Part shown: in pieces, positions 46,408 through 56,253 of the stretch
Position numbering within the stretch: the first letter of the stretch is position 1
Layout: every line of letters begins with the position of its first letter
NCBI GenBank assembly: GCA_021199795.1
Contig: JAJQHJ010000019.1
Coordinates: forward strand, 91,193 to 155,192
From: Oscillospiraceae bacterium
GTDB taxonomy: Bacteria; Bacillota; Clostridia; Oscillospirales; Ruminococcaceae
Length of the DNA: 64,000 nt
Direction: 5' to 3'
Position numbers and translations under genes: made by a program
The notes under the pieces: generated by a model
What the model saw: the letters and a program-made list of their open reading frames with translations, nothing else
Told to the model about the DNA's origin: nothing
Database searches by the model: none

Positions 46408-47442
46408 CTAGGTCGATTCGCCGGATGCTACCATTACGAAAACAATCATAATCGCCAGGAATATAACCGTCAGTGCAACAACTGAGCCAATGGCATAAGC
46501 CATCGAGGTTCCGCCGCTAGTCATGAGCATTTCACGCTGAGAATTATACTCAACAACCTCTGACTTGATCCTGTCGAGGTCGGTTTTCGCTTTTTTATAG
46601 TAGATATAGTTTGCGAACAGCCCAGCAAAGATACTCAGAACATATGACAAAATGGAGCAAGCATTATAAATTACTGCAAATGATGTAGTGCTCACAATTG
46701 CCTCACCTATAATGCCATAGGCATATAGATAATAGATCAATGTTGGAACGGAAAACAAAGCCGTCAGGAATAGCATAACTATCCCCTCACGTATCATCTT
46801 TCTGTAGAAGAAATAAATATGCGGGAAGAAGAACGCAGAGAAGTTAAATGACCACTTCTTGCCTTTCTCAAATCTGACGAATTTAGGTATGAAATATGGA
46901 CTGTTAGAACCGACATAATCTGAGTACTCTGCAACTGTGTGATTTCCTATCGCAAAATCAGCACTGTATGCTCCACTTCCGAAGAATGGGAATCCACTAC
47001 CCATACCACCCATATATGGGTTGCCGTATGAACGACCGTAGCCGTTCTGATTCTGGTAGTTTCCATTCTGATAGCCACCATTCTGGTAACTGCCATTGCC
47101 ATTCTGATTCTGGCTATATGTCCCTGTGTTTGTTCTCTGATATCCACCAGAGGCTTTTTCGATGTTGATTAGTGTGCCGCAGTTGCAGCAGAACGCTGCT
47201 TCAGAATCGTTTTCAGCACCGCAATTAGGACAAATGAGCTTCTCAGGTTTTTTCTCCTCTTGCTTTACTGTTGGCTGCCAGCTCTCGCCTGTTTCGTGGA
47301 GCTTTTGGTTGGTACACTTTCCTTCGCTTATATAGCAATCTCTATGATACGGAGAACCGCATTCCGGACAAACTACAATATCGTCTGTTTTAGTTAATAT
47401 CCTGCCACATGATGAGCAGGGCTGACCTACATAAATTGGCAT
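46408..47442 (-). CDS. RING-like and zinc-ribbon membrane protein (DUF2628-like)
   Basis: 344 aa. Residues about 9-42 form a RING-type finger (CSSCG, CPECGSPYHRDCY), about 70-88 a zinc ribbon (CPNCGAEN, CCNCG), about 100-150 an Asn/Gly/Gln/Tyr-rich repeat tract, and the C-terminal part has four or so TM segments with SFNFSAFFFPHIYFFYRKM of the DUF2628 kind. Function unknown. Bacterial RING-like fingers usually mediate protein contacts. Stands alone with its own promoter. Confidence 0.88.
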   Translation of the reverse strand: MPIYVGQPCSSCGRILTKTDDIVVCPECGSPYHRDCYISEGKCTNQKLHETGESWQPTVKQEEKKPEKLICPNCGAENDSEAAFCCNCGTLINIEKASGGYQRTNTGTYSQNQNGNGSYQNGGYQNGNYQNQNGYGRSYGNPYMGGMGSGFPFFGSGAYSADFAIGNHTVAEYSDYVGSNSPYFIPKFVRFEKGKKWSFNFSAFFFPHIYFFYRKMIREGIVMLFLTALFSVPTLIYYLYAYGIIGEAIVSTTSFAVIYNACSILSYVLSIFAGLFANYIYYKKAKTDLDRIKSEVVEYNSQREMLMTSGGTSMAYAIGSVVALTVIFLAIMIVFVMVASGEST

Positions 47443-47475
47443 TGGCTCTCTCCTTTCAACATTCGTACTAATCTA

Positions 47476-47503
47476 AGTATAACACGTTTTTTTGAGAATG
47501 CAA
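47476..47503 (-). promoter_or_regulatory. Promoter of the RING-like gene
   Basis: TTGCAT, 16 bp, TATACT on the minus strand. Confidence 0.6.
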
Positions 47504-47615
47504 ACGAATTGATAAACTTTCATTTCGATTTCACCGAATATGCAAAATGAAATACGACTTTTTGTCACAGCTTTCGCAAGTTGAGATTGACTTGAAAAAA
47601 TAAGTGATTCCAAGG

Positions 47616-47644
47616 TTTACACATCGGTCAAAATGTGCTATAAT
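47616..47644 (+). promoter_or_regulatory. Promoter of lepA
   Basis: TTTACA, 17 bp, TATAAT with TG extension. Confidence 0.8.
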
Positions 47645-47689
47645 AGATGTCTGTGAATAATGATTACAGTAAGAAAGGTGTGGGCGGCA

Positions 47690-49504
47690 ATGGACAACAT
47701 TGAACAGGAAAACATAAGAAACTTTTGCATTATCGCGCACATAGACCACGGAAAGTCTACCCTTGCTGACAGAATTCTCGAATTGACAGAAACTGTTGCA
47801 TTAAGAGATATGTCAGATCAGCTTCTTGACAATATGGATATAGAGCGCGAAAGAGGAATCACCATCAAGGCGCGCGCAGTTCGCCTCAACTATAAAGCAG
47901 ACAACGGCAAGACCTACGTATTCAATCTTATCGATACTCCCGGTCATGTTGACTTCAACTATGAGGTTTCGCGTTCCCTGGCGGCTTGTGAGGGAGCAAT
48001 ACTGGTTGTGGATGCGTCCCAGGGAATTGAAGCGCAGACTCTTGCGAATACCTATCTGGCACTTGAACACGATCTCGAAATTCTGCCGGTCATCAACAAA
48101 ATTGACCTGCCGAGTGCGAACCCGGAGGGTGCAATTGCAGAGATTGAGAACGTAATCGGGCTTCCAGCTGAGGATGCTCCGAGGATTTCTGCGAAATTAG
48201 GCATTAATATCCGGGAAGTATTAGAGAGAGTCATTACTGACTTCCCTGCCCCAAAAGGCGACCCGAATGCTCCTCTGCAGTGCCTGATTTTCGATAGCTA
48301 CTATGATTCCTACAAAGGTGTTATCATATTTGTACGTGTCAAGCAAGGCACTCTTAATGTTGGCGACACTATCAAACTGATGGCAACTGGTTCTGAATTC
48401 CAGACCGTTGAAATCGGGTATATGGGTGCTACCGAGCTTATTCCATCGGGATGTCTCAAAGCTGGAGAAGTTGGATATATCGCAGCATCCATCAAGAGCA
48501 TCCGTGACACCAAGGTCGGCGACACGGTTACTAACGCTTCTGATCCTTGCGACAAGCCTCTTCCCGGATACAGAAACGTTCAGTCGATGGTGTTCTCTGG
48601 AATATATCCGGCGGACGGTTCAAAATATGGCGATTTAAGAGACGCACTTGAGAAGCTTCAGCTTAACGATGCTTCGCTCACATTCGAGCCTGAAACTTCA
48701 GTTGCATTGGGATTCGGATTCAGATGCGGTTTCTTGGGTCTTCTTCACATGGACATCATTCAGGAAAGGCTTGAAAGAGAGTACAACCTGGATCTCATCA
48801 CAACTGCACCATCGGTTATCTACAGAGTAACCATGATGAATGGCGAGGTCAGATATATCGACAACCCGACCAACTACCCCGATCCCTCACTAATCAAGCT
48901 TGCGGAAGAACCGATAATCAGTGCGCATATCTTCTCCCCAAGCGAATATGTCGGTAATATCATGGAGCTCTGCCAGGAACGCAGAGGAACTTTCAAGGAT
49001 ATGAAATATATCGACGATACGAGAGTGGACATCCACTATGTATTGCCTTTGAATGAGGTCATTTACGATTTCTTCGACACTCTCAAATCGAGAACTCGTG
49101 GGTATGCTTCATATGACTACGAACCTATCGGTTACCAGGAAAGTAAGCTTGTCAAGCTGGATCTTCTGCTGAATGGCGAGATTGTCGACGCGCTTTCGTT
49201 TATTGTCCACCAGGACAGAGCTTATCCGAGAGCCAGAAGACTATGTGAGAAGCTAAGGGATAACATCCCCCGCCAGCTCTTCGAGATTCCGATCCAGGCA
49301 GCTATCGGTGGAAAGATTATTGCCCGTGAGACTGTCAAGGCTTACAGAAAAGATGTCTTAGCAAAGTGCTACGGTGGCGACATCACCAGAAAGAAAAAGC
49401 TCCTCGAAAAGCAGAAAGAGGGCAAGAAGCGAATGAGACAGCTTGGCTCTGTTGAAGTCCCACAGGAGGCTTTCATGAGCGTTCTGAAGCTTGATTCCGA
49501 CTGA
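47690..49504 (+). CDS. lepA: Elongation factor 4 (LepA), ribosomal back-translocase
   Basis: 604 aa from ATG 47690 (AAAGGTG upstream; an earlier in-frame ATG at 47660 lies too near the promoter). G1 [10 protein letters not shown]2/G3 RGITI and DTPGHVDF, G4 NKID, EF-G-like domains, and the LepA-specific C-terminus ([35 protein letters not shown] region). GTPase acting on stalled ribosomes. Confidence 0.97.
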   Translation: MDNIEQENIRNFCIIAHIDHGKSTLADRILELTETVALRDMSDQLLDNMDIERERGITIKARAVRLNYKADNGKTYVFNLIDTPGHVDFNYEVSRSLAACEGAILVVDASQGIEAQTLANTYLALEHDLEILPVINKIDLPSANPEGAIAEIENVIGLPAEDAPRISAKLGINIREVLERVITDFPAPKGDPNAPLQCLIFDSYYDSYKGVIIFVRVKQGTLNVGDTIKLMATGSEFQTVEIGYMGATELIPSGCLKAGEVGYIAASIKSIRDTKVGDTVTNASDPCDKPLPGYRNVQSMVFSGIYPADGSKYGDLRDALEKLQLNDASLTFEPETSVALGFGFRCGFLGLLHMDIIQERLEREYNLDLITTAPSVIYRVTMMNGEVRYIDNPTNYPDPSLIKLAEEPIISAHIFSPSEYVGNIMELCQERRGTFKDMKYIDDTRVDIHYVLPLNEVIYDFFDTLKSRTRGYASYDYEPIGYQESKLVKLDLLLNGEIVDALSFIVHQDRAYPRARRLCEKLRDNIPRQLFEIPIQAAIGGKIIARETVKAYRKDVLAKCYGGDITRKKKLLEKQKEGKKRMRQLGSVEVPQEAFMSVLKLDSD

Positions 49505-49541
49505 TCTTTGTTACAAATCAAATACAAATATCTCTGCTGGC

Positions 49542-49570
49542 TTGCATTTCTGACAGTTTGCAGTTATAAT
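49542..49570 (+). promoter_or_regulatory. Promoter of the 49611 membrane protein
   Basis: TTGCAT, 17 bp, TATAAT. Confidence 0.75.
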
Positions 49571-49610
49571 CTGTATATCCTCTGAGTGTTCTGAAAGGAG
49601 CGATGACAGC

Positions 49611-50474
49611 TTGGACAAACTCACTATTTCAAATAAATATGTACGGTTCGGCATTTCCTGCTTTAACCTCTTATATCTTCTCCTCATAAGCGTCTTGGCA
49701 TTGTGGACATTTCTCTACACCATAGAACTGAAGAACGAAACTACGTTTTATGTCGTCTACATTGCATTGAATGTCATCTTCTTTATCCTTATGATGATGA
49801 CGAGAAATCAGTTCTTTACAAGGATTGTTTCCTTGCTGCTGCTGATTCCGGTATTCATCCTGGTGTTATTCAGTTCTTCTGCACCGGCGTTGTTTATCCC
49901 GCCGTTTGTAGTAGGAGTCCTGATGTTCTTCATCTGCGGAGCTGGAGATACCCCGAAGATAATCTGGGGCTCATTCTATCTTATACTCTTCATTGTGGGA
50001 ATAGTCGTGTTCTACATCATCAGCACGCTCTTTGGTGGCTCTGCAATTGAGACTATTCTTGATTCAAGCGTAACTGACACCGCAGTTACTGAGGAGTATG
50101 ACATGGACAAGATCGCTGAGCTGAATGCAAACAGCGTCTCCCCTGACGGCAAATACCGCTACTACATCATCGACGTCCAGGACAATGACCGTGGCAAGGT
50201 TATCATAGTTGTCGAGCCAAATGACATGGATGTCAACTACCGATTCTTCACCCTTGTTGAAGAGGGCTATTCCGTGAGAATCGCGAAATACTCCACCAGA
50301 GGTGTTACTCCCGACATCGAATGGGTTGTAAACGAGGATTACAACGAATCCGGTGAAACAACAGCTGCTTCCTATAAGCTCCGCTACCGTTTCGGTGAAA
50401 ATGCCGAGTGGAAAACCTCAACAATCACCATTCCAACCAGTAAGAACTATCTCACATTCCTGAATGTGGATTGA
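49611..50474 (+). CDS. Membrane protein of unknown function
   Basis: 287 aa, TTG start with AAGGAG 10-11 nt upstream. Four to five TM helices in residues 14-150, then a soluble domain of about 130 residues beginning NANSVSPDGKYRYYIIDVQDND, rich in beta strands, probably extracellular. No family recognised. Monocistronic with a good promoter and terminator. Confidence 0.8.
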   Translation: MDKLTISNKYVRFGISCFNLLYLLLISVLALWTFLYTIELKNETTFYVVYIALNVIFFILMMMTRNQFFTRIVSLLLLIPVFILVLFSSSAPALFIPPFVVGVLMFFICGAGDTPKIIWGSFYLILFIVGIVVFYIISTLFGGSAIETILDSSVTDTAVTEEYDMDKIAELNANSVSPDGKYRYYIIDVQDNDRGKVIIVVEPNDMDVNYRFFTLVEEGYSVRIAKYSTRGVTPDIEWVVNEDYNESGETTAASYKLRYRFGENAEWKTSTITIPTSKNYLTFLNVD

Positions 50475-50487
50475 TACTGATAACTAG

Positions 50488-50520
50488 CTTCCCCAAGGCT
50501 TCGGCTTTGGGGAGTTTTTT
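50488..50520 (+). terminator. Terminator after the 49611 gene
   Basis: Long stem CTTCCCCAAGGC-TTCG-GCTTTGGGGAG, then TTTTTT. Confidence 0.92.
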
Positions 50521-50553
50521 ACAGAATAAATCCTAAAAACTTCTAAAATAGTC

Positions 50554-50582
50554 TTGACATTGCTTGCAAAAAGTGGTACTAT
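50554..50582 (+). promoter_or_regulatory. Promoter of the first FtsX-type permease
   Basis: TTGACA, 17 bp, TACTAT. Confidence 0.6.
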
Positions 50583-50615
50583 AAAAGCAGAAAAGAAATA
50601 AGGCGAGGTAAAAAT

Positions 50616-53267
50616 ATGATTAAGAATATATTTTCACTTGCAATTCAAGGAATGAGGCGTAGAAAAAGGCAGTCTCTGTTGATTTTCTTCGTTTTACTCA
50701 TTTCTTTTGCTTTTGCAATCATGCTTCTGAGTTATTCAAGCAGTATAGCATCAACCAATTCTCAGCTTTACTCGGATACTTTCGGTACATGGTATGCTTC
50801 ATTCATTGCTGAGGATGAAGCGACTGACAAAGAATATCTTGAGTCAAACGACTGGCTTGAAGATATCGGCGTAAGTATTACATACGGAACCCTTTCCGAA
50901 TACAATGAATATTATGAGTTTTACGGTATCAAAAATGATTCTCTTAATTTTGGCACCATCGATGATTCTCTTGAAGATATGGGAATCCAGATTCAAAGCG
51001 GACGTATGCCAAAAAACAGTGGCGAAATAGCAATTGAGTCATCCGTTCTTTCGAGACTGGGCTTCGGCTCTAATCTCAACCAGAAAGTCAGTCTTGTAGT
51101 CACGTTCACGGTTGATGACGAGGAATATGAAGTTGTCAAGGAGTTTACGCTTGTCGGAATTATCAGCTCATATACAAGTGTCTGGAATGTCAGCGGTGCA
51201 CTTAACAACGCAATCGTCACCGAAGACTGCATAAAAGAACTTTGGGATGAGGCAACTTCAAGACTATATGAGGCATATCAGGAATCCTTAGAAATCCCAA
51301 CTGATATTACAGTTTTCTTTACTGCCAAAGATGGCATGGATAAGAACGTTCAAAGCAATGTCAATTCCTATCTTTCAGCAAATCACACATCCACTGCTAA
51401 CCGCAAGCTCTCTGTCAATACTGCCGTCGAACTCGATGAAGAAAATGCTGAGGTCAACACTTTCTATGTCTGGCTTATTCTTGCTGTAACACTATTGGCA
51501 GTTGTCATTATCTATGTTCTTCAGATGCAGGTCGAGGTCAGGCGGATTGTCAGAATGAGAAGCTTAGGCGGCTCTAAGGGACAACTGAGGCTTTTGATAT
51601 TCGTTGAGACAATGATTCTATGCTTACCCGCCATGATTTTGGGAGCTTGTCTCGGCAGCCTTGGACTATGGGGACTACTGAGAATCAGCACATATACCGG
51701 TTCAACTTCAATAATCATAAGTATTCCGTGGAATTATCTTCTTATCTCTGCCGGCATCTGGATTGCAGGAGTTCTCGTGATAAGAATGATAACGTTCCAG
51801 ATCGCGCTTGCCACTCCTCTTACAGGAAGAATGGTAATGCAAAGAGGCAAAACAAGGGTCTACCAAAAATTTCGTCAAGCTCTTGTTATGCTTATGTCGA
51901 TTCTTCTTTGTGTTTCGGTTGTGTTCACCTCGTTCAACCTGGCAGGACCGCTATATAACTACAATGACTGGTCGTCAAGATGGGTATATTACCTGTGGGC
52001 GTCCTCTGACTTCAACTATGCCGTTGAAACTCCCGTCACCGATGAGCTTATTGCAACGATTACAAATGTTGAGGGCATAAGCGGTGTTACGGGTATAGAA
52101 ACTTTTGTAGCCTGTGTCACTTTCGATGATTGCGAGCCTGTTTATCTTGAATTATGCGTTCTTGACTCTGATGAACTTGCAAACTTGGTTGACCTATCGA
52201 GCGTTGATACTGCCGCATACGATAATGGTGAAAGTGTCATAATTCAATATAGTGATAACGACTATTCTGTAGAATACTATAGTCCCAATATCACTACATC
52301 CTCTATAGTCGAAGCCGGACTATCGGATTCGCTCGAAATCGGATCAAACGTCACCATTTCCATAAGATATGGCAGTAACATAACCGGCGTTCCGTCATTA
52401 GACGATGTGAATGGCGATGATGTTATCAGTCTTGATGTCGCTATAGGCAATGTTGAAATAGTAGATGATTCTTATGGTCTGCGAAATTTAAACGATGATT
52501 TCAAGCGTGGTTCTGCAACTAATGTATACACTTCATTTGAATATGTACTGGCAAAATACGACTATTCAGTTATCCTTTGCTCACGTGCGTTTGTCGAAAG
52601 ACTCATAGAGCAAATACCGGATAATTACTTCTGGTATCCATCAGTTACATCATATCGCTTGCGCAAGGGTGACAGCATGGAATACACAAGCGCATACATC
52701 TATTGCAATGCAGGTGCCAATTTCTATGCCACAGATGCTGCAATGACTAATATAGCTCATGACAATGTAGGTCTGTCACTTGTCAACCGCAGAGAGTATA
52801 TAACATCGAATACGCAGGTATATCTCCAATCGATTATAACGCTTTTGGTAAGTGGAATCTGCATAGCAGCAGTGGTACTTCTGATACTGTTGACTACTCT
52901 CAGGCTTGAAGCTGAAAGTGAGAGACGGCATTATGGAATATTGCAGGCATTAGGCATGTCCAGGAGGCAAAGAAATCTTGAAATAATGCGAAAGTCAGCT
53001 GTAAGAGGAATTGTATCGGTTGCAGCATCGGTGGTCTGCTACCTGGCGTACTACCTGATAATCAACGCTTCTATGCTGGCTGATGGTACAAGTCCGATAA
53101 CGGTTATCGAAACGCTGTTTGAATCGCTTGCTGTTTACAGGCTGACTACTCCGATGATTGCAATTATACTGCTTGCACTGTTCTTGGTTATATTCTTGAT
53201 ATGCTTAATTTCAAAGCTCGGGCTCAACAAACTCCATATCATGGACATGCTGAATACTGAAAGTTAA
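50616..53267 (+). CDS. FtsX-domain ABC transporter permease (paralogue 1)
   Basis: 883 aa. TM1 about 19-42 after a basic MRRRKRQS stretch; extracellular domain to about 280; FtsX membrane block about 285-440 with RRIVRMRSLGGSKGQLRLLI; second extracellular domain about 450-745; final FtsX block about 750-875 with RRHYGILQALGMSRRQRNLE. Two FtsX domains as in lipoprotein-release and antimicrobial-peptide export systems. No stand-alone ATPase is adjacent. The paralogue at 57701-60406 on the other strand shares the N-terminus and both FtsX signatures. Confidence 0.92.
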   Translation: MIKNIFSLAIQGMRRRKRQSLLIFFVLLISFAFAIMLLSYSSSIASTNSQLYSDTFGTWYASFIAEDEATDKEYLESNDWLEDIGVSITYGTLSEYNEYYEFYGIKNDSLNFGTIDDSLEDMGIQIQSGRMPKNSGEIAIESSVLSRLGFGSNLNQKVSLVVTFTVDDEEYEVVKEFTLVGIISSYTSVWNVSGALNNAIVTEDCIKELWDEATSRLYEAYQESLEIPTDITVFFTAKDGMDKNVQSNVNSYLSANHTSTANRKLSVNTAVELDEENAEVNTFYVWLILAVTLLAVVIIYVLQMQVEVRRIVRMRSLGGSKGQLRLLIFVETMILCLPAMILGACLGSLGLWGLLRISTYTGSTSIIISIPWNYLLISAGIWIAGVLVIRMITFQIALATPLTGRMVMQRGKTRVYQKFRQALVMLMSILLCVSVVFTSFNLAGPLYNYNDWSSRWVYYLWASSDFNYAVETPVTDELIATITNVEGISGVTGIETFVACVTFDDCEPVYLELCVLDSDELANLVDLSSVDTAAYDNGESVIIQYSDNDYSVEYYSPNITTSSIVEAGLSDSLEIGSNVTISIRYGSNITGVPSLDDVNGDDVISLDVAIGNVEIVDDSYGLRNLNDDFKRGSATNVYTSFEYVLAKYDYSVILCSRAFVERLIEQIPDNYFWYPSVTSYRLRKGDSMEYTSAYIYCNAGANFYATDAAMTNIAHDNVGLSLVNRREYITSNTQVYLQSIITLLVSGICIAAVVLLILLTTLRLEAESERRHYGILQALGMSRRQRNLEIMRKSAVRGIVSVAASVVCYLAYYLIINASMLADGTSPITVIETLFESLAVYRLTTPMIAIILLALFLVIFLICLISKLGLNKLHIMDMLNTES

Positions 53268-53271
53268 AACA

Positions 53272-53302
53272 AAAACCGGCGAAGATTTCTCCGCCGGTTT
53301 TG
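53272..53302. terminator. Bidirectional terminator between permease 1 and fucO
   Basis: Stem AAAACCGGCG/CGCCGGTTTT with A and T tracts. Confidence 0.9.
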
Positions 53303-53317
53303 CTATTCTCAAATAAA

Positions 53318-54466
53318 TTACATGAGGCTCTTGTAGAGCTCGGTGATTTCCTCGACACTGGTGTCTCTCGGGTTGCCGGGACGGCAAGCGTCTGCATAAG
53401 CGGACTCTGCGAGGAACTGAACGTCCTCTTCCTTGAGGATGCCCTTGAGGTTTTCAGGGATTCCAACATCGTGAGAAAGCTTCTTAACTTCTGCGATAGT
53501 TGCGAGAGCAGCTTCGTCATCGTCCATAGCGTCGATGCCGGCTACGCACATTGCCTTGCCGATGGCACGATATCTCTTTCCTGCAACAGGAAGATTATAC
53601 TCAAGACCTGTGGGAAGAATGATTGCGCATGCAACACCGTGCGGGGTGTCATAGAGAGCTGAAAGACCGTGAGCCATGCTGTGAACTACACCCAAGCCAA
53701 CGTTGGAGAAGCCCATGCCAGCGATATACTGACCAAGAGCCATGCCTTCCCTACCCTCAGGAGTGTTCTGAACAGCACCTCTTAAATTAGCAGAAATGAG
53801 TCTGATAGCTTCGAGATGGAACATGTCGCTGATGGTGCAGTGAGCCTTGGTGATGTAGCCCTCAATAGCGTGAGTGAGAGCGTCCATACCGGTGGCAGCT
53901 GTAAGACCCTTGGGCATGGTGGACATCATGTCGGGATCAACTACTGCAACCTCAGGGATGTCGTTGGTGTCAACGCAGACAAACTTGCGCTTCTTCTCAA
54001 CATCGGTGATAACATAGTTGATGGTGACCTCTGCAGCAGTTCCAGCAGTAGTAGGAACAGCAATGGTGAATACAGCGTGATTCTTGGTGGGAGCAACGCC
54101 CTCAAGGCTTCTTACATCTGCAAATTCAGGATTCCTTGCTATGATGCCGATAGCCTTGGAGGTGTCCATTGCGGAACCACCGCCGATAGCGATGATGCTG
54201 TCTGCACCGGAAGCGTTGAAGACGCTTACACCGTGCTGAACGTTCTCGATGGTCGGGTTAGCCTTGATGTCACTATAGACTTCATACGGGAAGCCATCAG
54301 CATCAAGAAGAGCAGTTACCTTGCCTGTAACGCCAAACTTGATGAGGTCAGGGTCAGTGCAAACCAAAGCCTTGGTGCAGCCGTGAGACTTAAGCTCACC
54401 CAAGATGTTTTCGATTGCTCCGCGTCCATGATAGGAAACGGAATTCAGTACAATACGATCTGCCAT
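53318..54466 (-). CDS. fucO: Iron-containing alcohol dehydrogenase, lactaldehyde reductase (FucO-like)
   Basis: 382 aa from ATG 54466. Closely follows FucO throughout: IAIGGGSAMDTSKAIGII, PTTAGTAAEVTINYVITD, KRKFVCVD, and metal-site segments GMDALTHAIEGY and HSMAHGLSALYDTPHG. Reduces lactaldehyde to 1,2-propanediol in deoxysugar fermentation and recycles NADH. No fucose or rhamnose catabolic genes are nearby, so a general aldehyde-reducing role is possible. Confidence 0.93.
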   Translation of the reverse strand: MADRIVLNSVSYHGRGAIENILGELKSHGCTKALVCTDPDLIKFGVTGKVTALLDADGFPYEVYSDIKANPTIENVQHGVSVFNASGADSIIAIGGGSAMDTSKAIGIIARNPEFADVRSLEGVAPTKNHAVFTIAVPTTAGTAAEVTINYVITDVEKKRKFVCVDTNDIPEVAVVDPDMMSTMPKGLTAATGMDALTHAIEGYITKAHCTISDMFHLEAIRLISANLRGAVQNTPEGREGMALGQYIAGMGFSNVGLGVVHSMAHGLSALYDTPHGVACAIILPTGLEYNLPVAGKRYRAIGKAMCVAGIDAMDDDEAALATIAEVKKLSHDVGIPENLKGILKEEDVQFLAESAYADACRPGNPRDTSVEEITELYKSLM

Positions 54467-54528
54467 AAATATAAACACTCCTTAAAATCTTTTTCGATGA
54501 GGCGCATTATACCCCACCATATAATATA

Positions 54529-54557
54529 ATTATACACTGTTTTCGTCGCACAATCAA
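54529..54557 (-). promoter_or_regulatory. Promoter of fucO
   Basis: TTGATT, 17 bp, TATAAT on the minus strand. Confidence 0.7.
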
Positions 54558-54589
54558 CAGCTTTTCGTGAAACTTTTAGCATAAATGAG

Positions 54590-54621
54590 TAAAAAAATCG
54601 GCAGGATTTTATCCCACCGAT
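54590..54621 (-). terminator. Terminator of the GH8 gene
   Basis: Stem ATCGG-GGGAT/ATCC-CCGAT with AAA loop, then a run of T on the minus strand. Confidence 0.82.
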
Positions 54622-54631
54622 ATATTTTATG

Positions 54632-55792
54632 TCACCATTGACAATAGCGTCCGCTGAGCATGAGAAGTGCGAAGAAATAAAGGCAGTTGTCATAGTAGCG
54701 GCGATTGCCAGTTCGTAAAGGAGTATTCCAGAACTTAAGAACACATTTCTTGGCACGCTCTTTTACCTCATCGGAAGCACTTTCTTGCCATGATGCTAAT
54801 GACGCGGCGGCATTTGAAGCAATTACTCCAACCGGGTGCATGGCTGTCTCGTCTAGAAGAGTGCCATCACGAAGCGGAACCTTATCCCAATTATCACCAA
54901 GACTCTCAAAGTAAACCTGAACTTTGGCGGCATTCTCGCACTGCCACGGATCTACAGCATTCCAGGACGTATCAAGAGCCATATTCATAACAGTTCTGTA
55001 GGAATCAGAGTAGTAGCGATAAAACGCCTGAGGATTCCAGAAAGGCTTATCCTCCGGGAATATCATCGGTTCGCCGGAGTATGCCGAATAGTCGGCACAG
55101 AGACCGGTCACCGGATGGCAGGCATGATGGAGATACTCTCTCGAAGCAGAAGCAGCTTTCTTCCAGAATTCACGGTCACGCTCGTCGCAGTTTTCGGCGA
55201 AGAGCTCATAAAAATGCGGCAAATGATAGGATGGATCGGTAAAGTCCACCTCAACGATAAACTTGATGAGGTGATTGTCTAAATCCCACATGGTCTGACC
55301 AGGCTTATCGCCATCGCCATTACGATGAATGCAGTCTCTGAGAATCTGACGAGCCCATTCAGAGTAGTTATATATTCCCTCCCCGTCTCCCCAACGGTGA
55401 GATGCAAAAATAAGTGCCATTGCGAAATATTCCTCGCCATCAGGTGCAGGACCATAGGCATTCTTTGTTCCGTCTGGAGCGCATGACCAGGCAAAATAGC
55501 CTTGACACCTGCCCTCAGATAGATACATATTCGTCATAGTCCAATTCCAGATGCGATCGAAGATGTCTTTGCGATCCATCTGAACAGCCATCATCATTCC
55601 ATAAGACATGCCCTCAGTTCTGGCATCGATATTTCCAGTGTCTTCAATATAACCCATGCCATCGGTTGTCTCACGATAGATACTCACGTCATGCGGTGCG
55701 CAAAACATAGTTTCAAAGGTCTCATTGATTCTCTTTTCAATTTCAGTCTCAGAGATTCCGACCTCCGATAAAATATTGCGGTATTTCTTCAT
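54632..55792 (-). CDS. GH8 reducing-end xylose-releasing exo-oligoxylanase
   Basis: 386 aa, no signal peptide, so cytoplasmic. GH8 (alpha/alpha)6 barrel signatures: ARTEGMSYGMMMAVQMDRKD with the probable general acid Glu60, GYFAWSC, and GPAPDGEEYFAMALIFASHRWG, which is close to Rex enzymes such as Bacillus halodurans BH2105. It trims xylose from the reducing end of imported xylo-oligosaccharides, complementing the surface GH30 enzymes elsewhere in the window. AAAGGAA precedes the ATG; downstream partner of DUF1292 (24 bp). Confidence 0.92.
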   Translation of the reverse strand: MKKYRNILSEVGISETEIEKRINETFETMFCAPHDVSIYRETTDGMGYIEDTGNIDARTEGMSYGMMMAVQMDRKDIFDRIWNWTMTNMYLSEGRCQGYFAWSCAPDGTKNAYGPAPDGEEYFAMALIFASHRWGDGEGIYNYSEWARQILRDCIHRNGDGDKPGQTMWDLDNHLIKFIVEVDFTDPSYHLPHFYELFAENCDERDREFWKKAASASREYLHHACHPVTGLCADYSAYSGEPMIFPEDKPFWNPQAFYRYYSDSYRTVMNMALDTSWNAVDPWQCENAAKVQVYFESLGDNWDKVPLRDGTLLDETAMHPVGVIASNAAASLASWQESASDEVKERAKKCVLKFWNTPLRTGNRRYYDNCLYFFALLMLSGRYCQW

Positions 55793-55816
55793 GTAATGTT
55801 CCTTTCAAATGTGCAG

Positions 55817-56095
55817 TCAGGAGTCCGATTGTTCCTTGCTTCTTTCGTACTCTCTGAGTTTAGACTCCAGAATTGCCCATTCCTCTTCAGCTTCAATTGG
55901 ATGGAATGTAAGAGTCTTGTCATCAGGGTCGAAGATAGAGGCGAAGACCTCGATATCTCCGTTTTCGTCGTATGTATTCTCAGTGTAAACGATGTAACAA
56001 CGATTGGTTGCAGTGTTCTTGAACGTAAACAAAACGTCGCAATCGATGATTTCGTTGTTCTCACCAAGTGCGGTTATAATAGCTCTGTCAGCCAT
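55817..56095 (-). CDS. DUF1292-family protein
   Basis: 92 aa. ENNEIIDCDVLFTFKN and YIVYTENTYDENGDIEVFASIFDP match DUF1292, a small acidic cytoplasmic family often near RNA-processing genes; function unknown. GGAGG upstream. First gene of a two-gene unit with the GH8 enzyme. Confidence 0.9.
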   Translation of the reverse strand: MADRAIITALGENNEIIDCDVLFTFKNTATNRCYIVYTENTYDENGDIEVFASIFDPDDKTLTFHPIEAEEEWAILESKLREYERSKEQSDS

Positions 56096-56129
56096 AGCAA
56101 CGCCTCCATTTCATAACGCATTAGGGTAT

Positions 56130-56157
56130 ATTTTAGCATATATTTTGCGAATGTCAA
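56130..56157 (-). promoter_or_regulatory. Promoter of DUF1292-GH8
   Basis: TTGACA, 16 bp, TAAAAT with TG extension, divergent from the 48-codon ORF promoter. Confidence 0.75.
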
Positions 56158-56181
56158 GGGTTTTGAAAGTTAAAAAATCAC

Positions 56182-56210
56182 TTGACATCACAGCGGATAT
56201 ATTGTATAAT
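56182..56210 (+). promoter_or_regulatory. Perfect consensus sigma-A promoter of the 48-codon ORF
   Basis: TTGACA, 17 bp, TATAAT: full match to consensus. Confidence 0.92.
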
Positions 56211-56253
56211 ACTTTTATCAAGTAGAAATCCAATATGAATTGAGGTTAGCATA

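Noticed and set aside
54632..55792. First read as cellobiose 2-epimerase (AGE family) because GH130 genes often pair with it
   Set aside because: Motifs ARTEGMSYG and GPAPDGEEYFAMAL are those of GH8 exo-oligoxylanases, not of the epimerases.
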